Shown one piece after another: positions 15,853 to 23,062 of a DNA stretch of 36,187 nucleotides. This stretch comes from JBOFOR01 sp051659545 (GTDB taxonomy: Bacteria; Bacillota; Clostridia; Peptostreptococcales; Peptostreptococcaceae). The DNA lies in assembly GCF_051659545.1 (NCBI RefSeq), contig NZ_JBOFOR010000092.1:1-36187 (forward strand), written 5' to 3'. A program made the position numbers and the translations under genes. The first letter of the stretch is position 1. The number at the start of each line of letters is the position of its first letter. The notes beneath the pieces were generated by a model. It was not told the origin of the DNA, searched no databases, and saw only the letters and a list, made by a program, of their open reading frames with translations.

Positions 15853-16512
15853 ATGAAAAAAAAGCTATTAGAAAAGGATAGTTTTTATTTAGCTTTATTT
15901 GTATGTGTTTGTTTTGTTGCAGTAGGAGGAGTTTGGTTTACAAAAAACAATGTTGATGAATTGGCTTCTAACAATGGATTTGTAACTGATGCTAATAAAA
16001 ATAATGAAGATGAACTTCATTTAATAAAAAAAGACAAAAATGATGCTCTCCCAACGGCTACAGATTCTAAGGAAAATTTAAAGCAAGCTAAAGAAAAGCA
16101 AAAGGATGAATCTAAACTAGATTTCTTAGGGAATCAAGTAATAAGAGAATACTCTGAAAAACAACCTAGTTATTCTAAAACTTTAGATGTATGGGAAATA
16201 CATAAAGGATTAGATGTAAGTTCTAATAAAGGGCAAGAAGTAAAGTCTTTATTAAGTGGAACAGTTGCAGATGTATTTAAAGATGATCAATATGGTATGT
16301 CAGTTAAAGTTAAAAGCGAAAATGGCATTACAGTTGTTTATTCAAATTTAGATTCAAAAATTAAAGTTAAAAAAGAACAAGCGATAAAACAAGGTGAATG
16401 TTTAGGTACGGTAGGAGATACAACTACAGTCGAAAGTGAAGATGGAAATCATGTACATGTTCAAGCATACAAAAATGATAAATCCATAGATCCTATGACT
16501 TTAATTAAGTAA
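15853..16512 (+). CDS. spoIIQ: Stage II sporulation protein Q (SpoIIQ), M23/LytM-domain
   Basis: Forespore membrane protein that meets mother-cell SpoIIIAH to form the channel linking the two cells during engulfment. One transmembrane segment spans residues 11-29 (FYLALFVCVCFVAVGGVWF). A charged linker with K/E-rich, possibly coiled-coil character (60-92) follows, then an M23 (LytM) fold from about residue 95. All four zinc-site residues are present: His117 and Asp121 (HKGLD) and His200 and His202 (HVH). This differs from Bacillus SpoIIQ, whose site is degenerate, and agrees with clostridial SpoIIQ. The 219-aa length fits. The ATG follows GGAGGTGC. The gene ends in a 23-bp terminator stem. 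Confidence 0.96.
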   Translation: MKKKLLEKDSFYLALFVCVCFVAVGGVWFTKNNVDELASNNGFVTDANKNNEDELHLIKKDKNDALPTATDSKENLKQAKEKQKDESKLDFLGNQVIREYSEKQPSYSKTLDVWEIHKGLDVSSNKGQEVKSLLSGTVADVFKDDQYGMSVKVKSENGITVVYSNLDSKIKVKKEQAIKQGECLGTVGDTTTVESEDGNHVHVQAYKNDKSIDPMTLIK

Positions 16513-16560
16513 AAAATATAACAGACTTAATCAAATATGATTAAGTCTGTTATATTTTTT
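16511..16560 (+). terminator. Terminator of spoIIQ (23-bp stem)
   Basis: A perfect 23-bp stem (arms 16511-16533 and 16538-16560) with an AATA loop, ending in a T-run. It begins at the spoIIQ stop. Its right arm also contains the -35 element of the spoIIID promoter. Confidence 0.92.
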
Positions 16561-16578
16561 ATTTATCTTACATATATA
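16549..16578 (+). promoter_or_regulatory. Probable sigma-E promoter of spoIIID
   Basis: -35 GTTATATT (16549-16556, 7 of 8 to GTMATATT), an exact 14-base spacer, -10-like CATATATA (16571-16578, 6 of 8). The start would be near 16585, about 25 bases before the TTG start. spoIIID is sigma-E-controlled in Bacillus and C. difficile. The -35 sits inside the spoIIQ terminator stem. Confidence 0.65.
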
Positions 16579-16610
16579 TCATTAAGGTTAGTATGTAGGG
16601 GGGGGAAGTT

Positions 16611-16877
16611 TTGAGATCGCATATAGAAGAGAGAGCAATAGTTGTAGCAAAATATATACTAGAAAAAAATACTACAGTGCGACAAACAGCTAAAACATTT
16701 GGTGTGAGTAAGAGTACTATACACAAGGATGTAACAGAACGATTAGAGGAAATAAACCCGGCTCTTGCAAAAGAGGTAAAAACGGTTTTAGAAAAAAATA
16801 AATCTGAGAGACATATAAGAGGCGGCATGGCTACAAAAATGAAATATGAAAAGGATATAAAAAAAGATGTAGGTTAA
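16611..16877 (+). CDS. spoIIID: Sporulation transcriptional regulator SpoIIID
   Basis: Small DNA-binding protein that remodels sigma-E-dependent transcription in the mother cell and prepares for sigma-K. The 88-aa sequence matches the family along its length: SHIEERAIVVAKYILEKN, the helix-turn-helix TVRQTAKTFGVSKSTIHKDV at residues 22-41, then ERLEEINPALAKEVKTVLEKN and the basic RHIRGGMATKMKYEKD tail. The start is TTG at 16611 behind a run of eight G (GTAGGGGGGGG), the only TTG start I accept in this window. The last five codons and the stop are part of the downstream terminator stem. Confidence 0.96.
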   Translation: MRSHIEERAIVVAKYILEKNTTVRQTAKTFGVSKSTIHKDVTERLEEINPALAKEVKTVLEKNKSERHIRGGMATKMKYEKDIKKDVG

Positions 16878-16893
16878 AACCTACATCTTTTTC
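16861..16893 (+). terminator. Terminator overlapping the 3' end of spoIIID
   Basis: The stem AAAAAGATGTAGGTT (16861-16875) pairs with AACCTACATCTTTTT (16878-16892) around a 2-base centre, with a T-rich end. The spoIIID stop codon (16875-16877) is inside it. Confidence 0.88.
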
Positions 16894-17001
16894 TTGACTA
16901 AAAGAACGTTTTTGTATATTTTGTATAATAGGAGTGTTTGTAAAAATAACGAATAGTTTAAATATAAGTAGAAAATATAATAAAAAGGAGTTGGAAAATA
17001 A

Positions 17002-18024
17002 ATGACTAGAGCTGATATAGGCATAGACTTAGGTACGGCTAATGTACTTGTATATGTTAGTGGGAAGGGAATTGTTTTAGAAGAACCATCTGTTGTAGCA
17101 ATAGAAAAAAGAACGAATTCTGTTTTGGCAGTGGGAGAAGATGCTAGAAAAATGATAGGGAGAACTCCTGGAAATATAGTAGCTATAAGACCATTAAGGG
17201 ATGGTGTTATTTCTGATTATGATGTAACTGAGAAAATGCTAAAGTATTTTATAGATAAGGTTGTAGACAAAAAAGGTTTTGGAAGATTCTTTATGCCTAG
17301 AATAATGGTATGTGTACCAACTGGAGTAACAGAAGTTGAAAAGAGAGCTGTAGAAGAAGCTACAAGACAAGCAGGTGCAAGAGAAGTATATATTATAGAA
17401 GAGCCGATTGCCGCTGCTATAGGAGCAGGAGTAGATATATCACAGCCAAATGGAAATATGGTTATAGACATTGGCGGAGGTACAGCTGATATAGCTGTTA
17501 TATCATTAGGTGGAGCTGTTGTTAGCGAATCTATAAAAATAGGCGGAGATAGATTTGATGAATCTATAGTAAGATATATAAGAAAGCAACATAATCTTCT
17601 TATCGGTGAAAGAAGTGCAGAAAAAATGAAAATAGAGATAGGAACGGCATTTAAAAGAGAAGAAGACAAATTTATGAAAATAAGCGGAAGAAACTTAGTT
17701 ACAGGATTACCACAAACTATAACTATAAGCTCCTCAGAGATGTTAGAAGCTCTTGATGAGTGTGCAGAACAAATAGTATTAACTACACTTTCTGTATTGG
17801 AAAAAACGCCTCCTGAATTAGCAGCAGATATAAGTGAAGCAGGAATAATAATGACTGGCGGAGGCGCATTATTATATGGATTAGATAAAAGAATAGAAAA
17901 AAGAACAGGAATAAAAGTTATAGTAGCCAATGAGCCTCTATCTTGCGTAGCAAAAGGGACAGGTAGTGCATTAAGTTCTTTAGATTTGTTAGAAACAGGT
18001 GGTACCTTTAAAAGAAAAAAATAG
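17002..18024 (+). CDS. mbl: Rod shape-determining protein Mbl/MreB
   Basis: Actin-like cytoskeletal ATPase that guides lateral-wall synthesis at the inner face of the membrane. The 340-aa actin fold is intact: phosphate-1 loop IGIDLGTANVLVYV (residues 5-18), EEPIAAAIGAG, phosphate-2 loop VIDIGGGTADIAVISLGG and the adenosine-binding IIMTGGGALLYGLDKRI. Its position after spoIIQ-spoIIID identifies it with Bacillus mbl rather than mreB, which is normally next to mreC-mreD. A -10-like TATAAT is at 16924-16929, without a well-spaced -35. ATG 17002 follows AAAAGGAG. fabZ is next after 10 bp, so the two are co-transcribed. Confidence 0.95.
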   Translation: MTRADIGIDLGTANVLVYVSGKGIVLEEPSVVAIEKRTNSVLAVGEDARKMIGRTPGNIVAIRPLRDGVISDYDVTEKMLKYFIDKVVDKKGFGRFFMPRIMVCVPTGVTEVEKRAVEEATRQAGAREVYIIEEPIAAAIGAGVDISQPNGNMVIDIGGGTADIAVISLGGAVVSESIKIGGDRFDESIVRYIRKQHNLLIGERSAEKMKIEIGTAFKREEDKFMKISGRNLVTGLPQTITISSSEMLEALDECAEQIVLTTLSVLEKTPPELAADISEAGIIMTGGGALLYGLDKRIEKRTGIKVIVANEPLSCVAKGTGSALSSLDLLETGGTFKRKK

Positions 18025-18034
18025 GAGGTACGAA

Positions 18035-18463
18035 ATGCTAAATATAGACCAAATAAAAGAATTAATACCACATAGATATCCATTTCTATTAGTGGACAAG
18101 GTTATAGAGTTAGAAATAGGAAAAAGAGCTGTAGGAATAAAGAATGTAACTGCAAATGAACCATTTTTCCAAGGACATTTTCCTGAATATCCTATAATGC
18201 CAGGGGTGCTAATTATTGAATCAATGGCTCAAGTAGGAGCTGTTGCAATGATGTCTATGGAAGAGAATAAAGGTAAATTAGGTGTATTCGCAGGTATTGA
18301 TAAAGTAAGATTTAAAAAAGAAGTAAGACCTGGAGATACTCTAAAAATAGAAGTTGAAATGTTGTCAGTAAGACGAAATATTGGAAAAGCTACAGGTAAA
18401 GCATACGTAGAAGAAGAACTTGTATGTAGTGGTGAATTAATGTTTGCACTTGTGCAAAAATAA
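18035..18463 (+). CDS. fabZ: 3-hydroxyacyl-[acyl-carrier-protein] dehydratase FabZ
   Basis: Removes water from beta-hydroxyacyl-ACP in each round of fatty-acid elongation. The hot-dog-fold protein is 142 aa, with HRYPFLLVD near the N-terminus and the catalytic pair His48 and Glu62 in QGHFPEYPIMPGVLIIES. I place the start at ATG 18035, six bases after AGGAGGT at 18023-18029. A longer in-frame reading from GTG 17999 would overlap mbl by 26 bases without a ribosome site and adds 12 residues not found in the family. The gene stands apart from other fatty-acid genes, next to mbl as in Bacillus (ywpB). Confidence 0.96.
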   Translation: MLNIDQIKELIPHRYPFLLVDKVIELEIGKRAVGIKNVTANEPFFQGHFPEYPIMPGVLIIESMAQVGAVAMMSMEENKGKLGVFAGIDKVRFKKEVRPGDTLKIEVEMLSVRRNIGKATGKAYVEEELVCSGELMFALVQK

Positions 18464-18494
18464 ATAAAAAGTCCTTTTAGGACTTTTTATTTAT
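18462..18494. terminator. Bidirectional terminator between fabZ and yyaC
   Basis: A 14-bp perfect stem (18462-18475 with 18479-18492) and a TTT loop, A-rich on the left and T-rich on the right, lie between convergent genes. It starts inside the fabZ stop codon and ends three bases from the yyaC stop. Confidence 0.9.
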
Positions 18495-19004
18495 TTAACT
18501 AGATAATAAAATTGATAGAGATATAATTTCTGCCAATTCTAAAATAAAGCTTAACCGTACATTATTAAATGAAAAACGATTATTTTCATCTATCTTATCC
18601 ACAATTCCAACAATAGAATAGTTTCCTATTTGAGGAAGTTTTTTTCCAACACCTTTACCTGGAAGAATAGGTCCTTCTCTTATTTGTATGTTGCCAATGC
18701 TGCTTTTTGAACCCAAACATGCGTCTATAGCCAAGAAATTACCTTTAGGATGAGTATTTTTTATCAGATCAATAGATTCGTATATATTTAAAGCATGAAT
18801 AGGATCATTTAATGTACCATAAACAGGGTATTTAAAATCACTATTCTTTAGCATAGTTCCTATTAAAGGACCAAGAGCGTCTCCTATAGCTCTATCTGTT
18901 CCTATACAGACTACAACTGTATTTTCATCTATTATATCCTTTAGTATAGAACTTAAAATTTGAACAACATTATCTTTTTTATAATTTACCTTGGCTAAAT
19001 ACAT
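18495..19004 (-). CDS. yyaC: YyaC-family sporulation protein (DUF1256, GPR-like fold)
   Basis: A sporulation-linked protein related in fold to the germination protease GPR; its exact role is not settled. The 169-aa sequence carries the family core VVCIGTDRAIGDALGPLIGTML (about residues 31-52), YGTLNDPIHALNI, FLAIDACLGSKSSIGNIQI and GPGLLPGKGVGKKLP-like glycine-rich text (here GPILPGKGVGKKLPQIG). The start is ATG at 19004-19002 (minus strand), with a GGGGGG ribosome site upstream. It is the only minus-strand gene in the window, convergent with fabZ and divergent from metK. A sigma-E-like promoter lies upstream. Calling it a protease would go beyond what is visible. Confidence 0.9.
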   Translation of the reverse strand: MYLAKVNYKKDNVVQILSSILKDIIDENTVVVCIGTDRAIGDALGPLIGTMLKNSDFKYPVYGTLNDPIHALNIYESIDLIKNTHPKGNFLAIDACLGSKSSIGNIQIREGPILPGKGVGKKLPQIGNYSIVGIVDKIDENNRFSFNNVRLSFILELAEIISLSILLSS

Positions 19005-19025
19005 AGGACCCCCCCTTTCAAAATA

Positions 19026-19055
19026 AATATATGAAAGATTTAAAAAAATTACTAC
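19026..19055 (-). promoter_or_regulatory. Probable sigma-E-like promoter of yyaC
   Basis: On the minus strand: -35-like GTAGTAAT (19055-19048, 6 of 8), a 14-base spacer, -10-like CATATATT (19033-19026, 7 of 8 to CATACANT). The distance to the start codon is about 22 bases. Sigma-F or sigma-G control cannot be excluded. Confidence 0.45.
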
Positions 19056-19143
19056 CTTAAAGTATATAAGTATAATATGAAAAAAATTACAAATAGGATA
19101 CTAGATAGTTATATATTATTTAAAATAAAATAAAGTTATTTTA

Positions 19144-19172
19144 TTGACATAATAAAAAAAAAATAGTAACAT
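19144..19172 (+). promoter_or_regulatory. Sigma-A promoter of the metK leader
   Basis: -35 TTGACA (19144-19149), 17-base spacer, -10 TAACAT (19167-19172). The transcription start would be near 19180, about 30 bases before the SAM-I aptamer. Confidence 0.6.
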
Positions 19173-19212
19173 ATAAGTTAGGAAAACGAAAAACTTAAGA
19201 ATTTCTTGATTG

Positions 19213-19380
19213 CCTTATCAAGAGTGGCGGAGGGATAGGCCCTGTGAAGCCCGGCAACCACCCATTATGGGAAGTGGTGCTAAATCCTACAAAATCATAA
19301 GATTTTGATAGATGAGGTTAGTAAATTAATAACTTATTAGTATACTAATTAACCTCTTCTGGTCTAGAAGAGGTTTTTTT
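19213..19380 (+). promoter_or_regulatory. SAM-I riboswitch (S box) with terminator, upstream of metK
   Basis: The aptamer has the S-box signatures: P1 CCTTATC (19213-19219) with GATGAGG (19311-19317), AGAGTGGCGGAGGGA, GGCCCTGTGAAGCCCGGCAACC and GGTGCTAAATCC. The intrinsic terminator is AACCTCTTCT/AGAAGAGGTT (19351-19375) plus T7. The antiterminator GAGGTTA (19314-19320) pairs with TAACCTC (19350-19356). Its left side overlaps P1 and its right side overlaps the terminator. SAM binding holds P1 and so favours termination, an OFF switch for SAM synthetase. Confidence 0.96.
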
Positions 19381-19523
19381 AATAAATAAAACTATAATTT
19401 GTAATTTCTAACCGTTAAACTTTAGGCAATGAATGTAACTTGAAGTACCAAAGAGCATTCTTGTGAAAAGAGTAGAGAAAATTTTCAACTAAAATTAATG
19501 ATAAAAATTAAGGAGGAAATAAA
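19381..19523 (+). other. metK leader downstream of the riboswitch terminator
   Basis: 143 bases without an ORF or a second recognised riboswitch. It contains short pairs such as GAATG (19431-19435) with CATTC and the palindrome GAAAATTTTC, followed by the ribosome site AAGGAGG before ATG 19524. I see no function that explains its length. Confidence 0.4.
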
Positions 19524-20717
19524 ATGGCTAGACATTTATTTACGTCAGAATCAGTTACAGAGGGGCATCCAGATAAAATCTGTGATCAAATATCAGATGC
19601 AATATTAGATGCATTATTAGAAAAAGATCCTTTATCAAGAGTAGCATGTGAAACAACTGTTACTACAGGGTTAGTACTTGTAGCAGGAGAAATAAGTACT
19701 AATACTTATGTAGATATACCAAAATTAGTAAGAAAAACTGTAAAAGATATAGGTTATGATAGAGCAAAATATGGATTTGATAGTGAAACATGTGCAGTAA
19801 TAACTTCTATAGATGAGCAATCAGGGGATATAGCTATGGGAGTTGATGAAGCTTTAGAAAATAGAGCTGGAGAGCAAACTGAAGATGAGATAGAAAAAGT
19901 AGGAGCGGGTGACCAAGGTATAATGTTTGGATTTGCTTGTAACGAAACAGAAGAATTAATGCCTTTACCAATATCTTTAGCACACAAATTAGCTAGAAGA
20001 CTAACTGAGGTTAGAAAAAATGAGACCTTAGATTACTTAAGACCAGACGGAAAAACTCAAGTAACAGTTGAATATGATGGAAATAAAATTGTTAGAGTTC
20101 ATACAATACTTATATCAACTCAACATGGAGAAGAAGTTGATAATGAAACAATAAGAAAAGATATAATAGAACATGTAATAAAAGCTGTGATACCAGCAGA
20201 GTTATTAGATGAAGAAACTATAATATATATAAATCCAACAGGAAGATTCGTTATAGGAGGACCTCAAGGAGATACAGGTCTTACAGGAAGAAAAATAATA
20301 ATAGATACTTATGGTGGATACTCTAGACACGGTGGAGGAGCATTCTCAGGTAAAGACCCTACAAAGGTTGATAGATCAGCAGCATATGCTGCAAGATACG
20401 TAGCTAAGAATATAGTTGCAGCAGGACTTGCAGATAAGTGTGAAATAGAATTAGCATATGCTATAGGTGTAGCTAAGCCTTTATCTATATTTGTAGATAC
20501 TTTTGGTACAGGAAAAGTTTCAGAAGAAGTATTAGTTCAATTAATAAACAAATACTTTGATTTAAGACCGGGTGCAATAATAAGAGACCTAGACTTAAGA
20601 AGACCTATATATAAACAAGTAGCAGCTTATGGTCACTTAGGTAGAACAGATATAGATTTACCATGGGAAAAAACTGACAAAGCTCAATTACTAAGAAAAG
20701 AAGCTTTAGAGCAATAA
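19524..20717 (+). CDS. metK: S-adenosylmethionine synthetase MetK
   Basis: Makes S-adenosylmethionine from methionine and ATP, releasing phosphate and pyrophosphate. The 397-aa protein has all main motifs: the start FTSESVTEGHPDKICDQISDA, GAGDQGIMFGFA (ATP site), GGPQGDTGLTGRKIIIDTYGG and the phosphate loop GGGAFSGKDPTKVDRSAAYAAR. ATG 19524 follows AAGGAGG. Transcription is under the SAM-I riboswitch, so the enzyme's product shuts off its own gene. It is monocistronic, being followed by a strong bidirectional terminator. Confidence 0.98.
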   Translation: MARHLFTSESVTEGHPDKICDQISDAILDALLEKDPLSRVACETTVTTGLVLVAGEISTNTYVDIPKLVRKTVKDIGYDRAKYGFDSETCAVITSIDEQSGDIAMGVDEALENRAGEQTEDEIEKVGAGDQGIMFGFACNETEELMPLPISLAHKLARRLTEVRKNETLDYLRPDGKTQVTVEYDGNKIVRVHTILISTQHGEEVDNETIRKDIIEHVIKAVIPAELLDEETIIYINPTGRFVIGGPQGDTGLTGRKIIIDTYGGYSRHGGGAFSGKDPTKVDRSAAYAARYVAKNIVAAGLADKCEIELAYAIGVAKPLSIFVDTFGTGKVSEEVLVQLINKYFDLRPGAIIRDLDLRRPIYKQVAAYGHLGRTDIDLPWEKTDKAQLLRKEALEQ

Positions 20718-20772
20718 TAAATAAAATCACCTCTTGAAGTAAGTTTACTTTGGGGGGTGATTTTATTTATTA
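20717..20772 (+). terminator. Terminator of metK
   Basis: A long stem, TAATAAATAAAATCACCTC (from 20718) against a GGGTGATTTTATTTATTA right arm, with an inner AAGTAAGTTTACTT helix in the loop. It is A/T-flanked on both sides, so it may work in both directions. Confidence 0.85.
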
Positions 20773-20837
20773 TAAAAGGTATAATAATTACAACTTAAGT
20801 ACAGGATAGAAATATTATTTGTTTTAGGAGAAAAAGT

Positions 20838-23060
20838 ATGGAAAGAATAGAAGGAATGATAAGTGATATAGTATTTAAAAATGAAGATAATGGATATACG
20901 ATAGCTCACTTAGTAAATTCGGACAATGAAGTTGTAATAGTTGGGTGTATACCTACACTAACGGTTGGTGAAAGTATAGAAGTAGAGGGTAAGTGGGTAA
21001 ACCATAAAACTTATGGGACGCAGTTTGAAGTAAATAAGTTTATGCCTGTGACTCCAAGTTCACTAGAGGGTATATATGTGTATTTATCGTCTGGAATGAT
21101 TCACGGTATTGGAGAAAAAATGGCTAAAAGAATAGTTGATAAATTTGGGGTAAATACACTAGAAGTAATACAAAATGCTCCAGAAAGATTAACGGAAGTA
21201 GAAGGTATAGGAAGTAAAAAAATAGATCAAATAACTAAAAGCTATGAGGAAAATAGAGAACTTAGAAATATAATAATGGAGTTATCACCTTATGGTATAA
21301 CGCCTAATTATTGTATGAAGATATATAAAAAATATAAAAATAAAGCAATAGAAGTAATAAATAAAAATCCTTATAAGTTGGCAGAGGACATTAGAGGCGT
21401 AGGATTTAAAATAGCGGATAATATTGCTAGTAAAATAGGAATAGAAAAAGACTCTAAGGATAGAGTGTCTCAAGGGATATTATACACCTTAAATCAATCC
21501 TTAAGTAGTGGTCATACATACTTACCTCAAAACATTTTAATCGAAGAAGGAGCTAAACTATTAGATGTTAATAAGAACCTAATAGAAGAGTGTATAATAG
21601 GATTAGCTTACGACCAAAAAGTACATATAGAAAAAATGAACAACAAGGATTTAGTGTATTTAATACCATATTATTTATCTGAAAATGGAGTTTGTAAACA
21701 AATAATAAAACTATCCCAATGTGAATTTGAAAAATTAAATATAAATATAGATGAAGAAATTGAAGTTGTAGAAAAAAGTGAAAACATTAAATTAGCAGAA
21801 AATCAGATATTGGCAGTAAAAGAAGCTATTGAGAGTGGTGTAGTTATAGTAACTGGAGGTCCTGGAACAGGAAAGACAACTACAATAAATACAATAATAA
21901 AGATATTTGAAAATAGTAATAAAGAAGTGGTTTTAGCGGCACCAACAGGAAGAGCTGCCAAAAGAATGAGTGAAACATCTAACAAAGAGGCTAGGACCAT
22001 TCATAGGCTATTAGAAATGGGATATGCTACGGACAGTGAAGAGTTGCAGTTCATGAAAAATGAAGAAGAGCCTATCAAGGCAGATGTAATAATAATAGAT
22101 GAAGTATCTATGGTAGATATTTTATTAATGTATAGCTTGTTAAGGGCTATAAAGCCAGGAACAAGAGTTATATTAGTAGGTGACAGTGACCAGTTGCCAT
22201 CAGTAGGAGCAGGAAATGTACTAAAAGATATGATTGATTCTAACGTAATAAATGTAGTTAGATTAAATGAGATTTTTAGACAAGCAAGAGAAAGTATGAT
22301 AGTAGTAAATGCACATAGAATAAATAATGGAGAGCCACTACACTTAAATACAAAAGGTAAAGATTTTTTCTTTATAAAGAAGGATACTAATGAAGAAGTT
22401 TTACAAGAAATAATTGGATTAGTAAATGATAGGTTACCTAGATTTTATAATATAGATAAGTTAAAAGACATACAGATATTAGCATCTATGAGAAAAGGTG
22501 AACTAGGAGTAACTAATCTAAACATTGAACTACAAAAATATCTTAATAAAGCAGATAAATTAAAAGTTGAAGAAAATTTTGCAAAGCGTACCTTTAGAGT
22601 TGGAGATAAAGTTATGCAAATTAAAAATAACTACACTAAAAAGTGGGAAAGTGAAGATGGTAGTGATAGTGGTGAAGGTATATACAATGGCGATATTGGA
22701 TATATATACCATATGGAAAAAGACAAAAAAAATGTGTATGTATTATTTGATTCAGTAAAAATTGTATCTTATAAATATGATGAACTGGATGAATTAGAAC
22801 ATAGTTTTTGTACAACGATTCATAAAAGTCAAGGAAGTGAATTTCCAGTAGTTGTAATACCTATTACTTGGGCTCCACCTATGTTATTAAGTAGAAATTT
22901 AATATACACAGCAGTCACAAGAGCAAAAAAATTAGTTGTATTAGTAGGAGATGTTAAATATTTAGAATATATGATAAAAAATGATAGAGTTAATGATAGA
23001 TATTCTAATTTATCATATAAATTAAATAAATTTAAACAAGAAGGATTACTAATTAAATAA
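20838..23060 (+). CDS. recD2: RecD2-type ATP-dependent DNA helicase
   Basis: A superfamily 1B, 5'-3' DNA helicase of the RecD2/TraA type, involved in replication-fork and repair processes in bacteria lacking RecBC. The order is: an N-terminal OB-like domain (residues 1-75), tandem helix-hairpin-helix repeats (about 85-205), Walker A GGPGTGKTTT (340-349), DEAD-box-like IIDEVSMVD, the Q/R motif GDSDQLPSVGAGNVL, then the C-terminal UvrD-like motifs TTIHKSQGSEFPVVV and NLIYTAVTRAKKLV. The 740-aa length is normal for RecD2 and longer than E. coli RecD. ATG 20838 follows TTAGGAG. comFC starts 3 bases after its stop. Confidence 0.96.
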   Translation: MERIEGMISDIVFKNEDNGYTIAHLVNSDNEVVIVGCIPTLTVGESIEVEGKWVNHKTYGTQFEVNKFMPVTPSSLEGIYVYLSSGMIHGIGEKMAKRIVDKFGVNTLEVIQNAPERLTEVEGIGSKKIDQITKSYEENRELRNIIMELSPYGITPNYCMKIYKKYKNKAIEVINKNPYKLAEDIRGVGFKIADNIASKIGIEKDSKDRVSQGILYTLNQSLSSGHTYLPQNILIEEGAKLLDVNKNLIEECIIGLAYDQKVHIEKMNNKDLVYLIPYYLSENGVCKQIIKLSQCEFEKLNINIDEEIEVVEKSENIKLAENQILAVKEAIESGVVIVTGGPGTGKTTTINTIIKIFENSNKEVVLAAPTGRAAKRMSETSNKEARTIHRLLEMGYATDSEELQFMKNEEEPIKADVIIIDEVSMVDILLMYSLLRAIKPGTRVILVGDSDQLPSVGAGNVLKDMIDSNVINVVRLNEIFRQARESMIVVNAHRINNGEPLHLNTKGKDFFFIKKDTNEEVLQEIIGLVNDRLPRFYNIDKLKDIQILASMRKGELGVTNLNIELQKYLNKADKLKVEENFAKRTFRVGDKVMQIKNNYTKKWESEDGSDSGEGIYNGDIGYIYHMEKDKKNVYVLFDSVKIVSYKYDELDELEHSFCTTIHKSQGSEFPVVVIPITWAPPMLLSRNLIYTAVTRAKKLVVLVGDVKYLEYMIKNDRVNDRYSNLSYKLNKFKQEGLLIK

Positions 23061-23062
23061 GT

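Noticed and set aside
17999..18034. GTG start extending FabZ into mbl
   Set aside because: AGGAGGT sits between this GTG and ATG 18035, and the extra residues do not belong to the family.
17217..18083. 288-codon open frame on the minus strand across mbl
   Set aside because: It is an antisense shadow of a clear Mbl coding sequence; composition is serine/proline/threonine-rich reverse-complement text with no ribosome site or family match.
18595..18603. Perfect DnaA box TTATCCACA inside yyaC
   Set aside because: A single site in coding DNA, explained by codons for Val-Asp-Lys; a second lone box at 27750-27758 in secA is similar.
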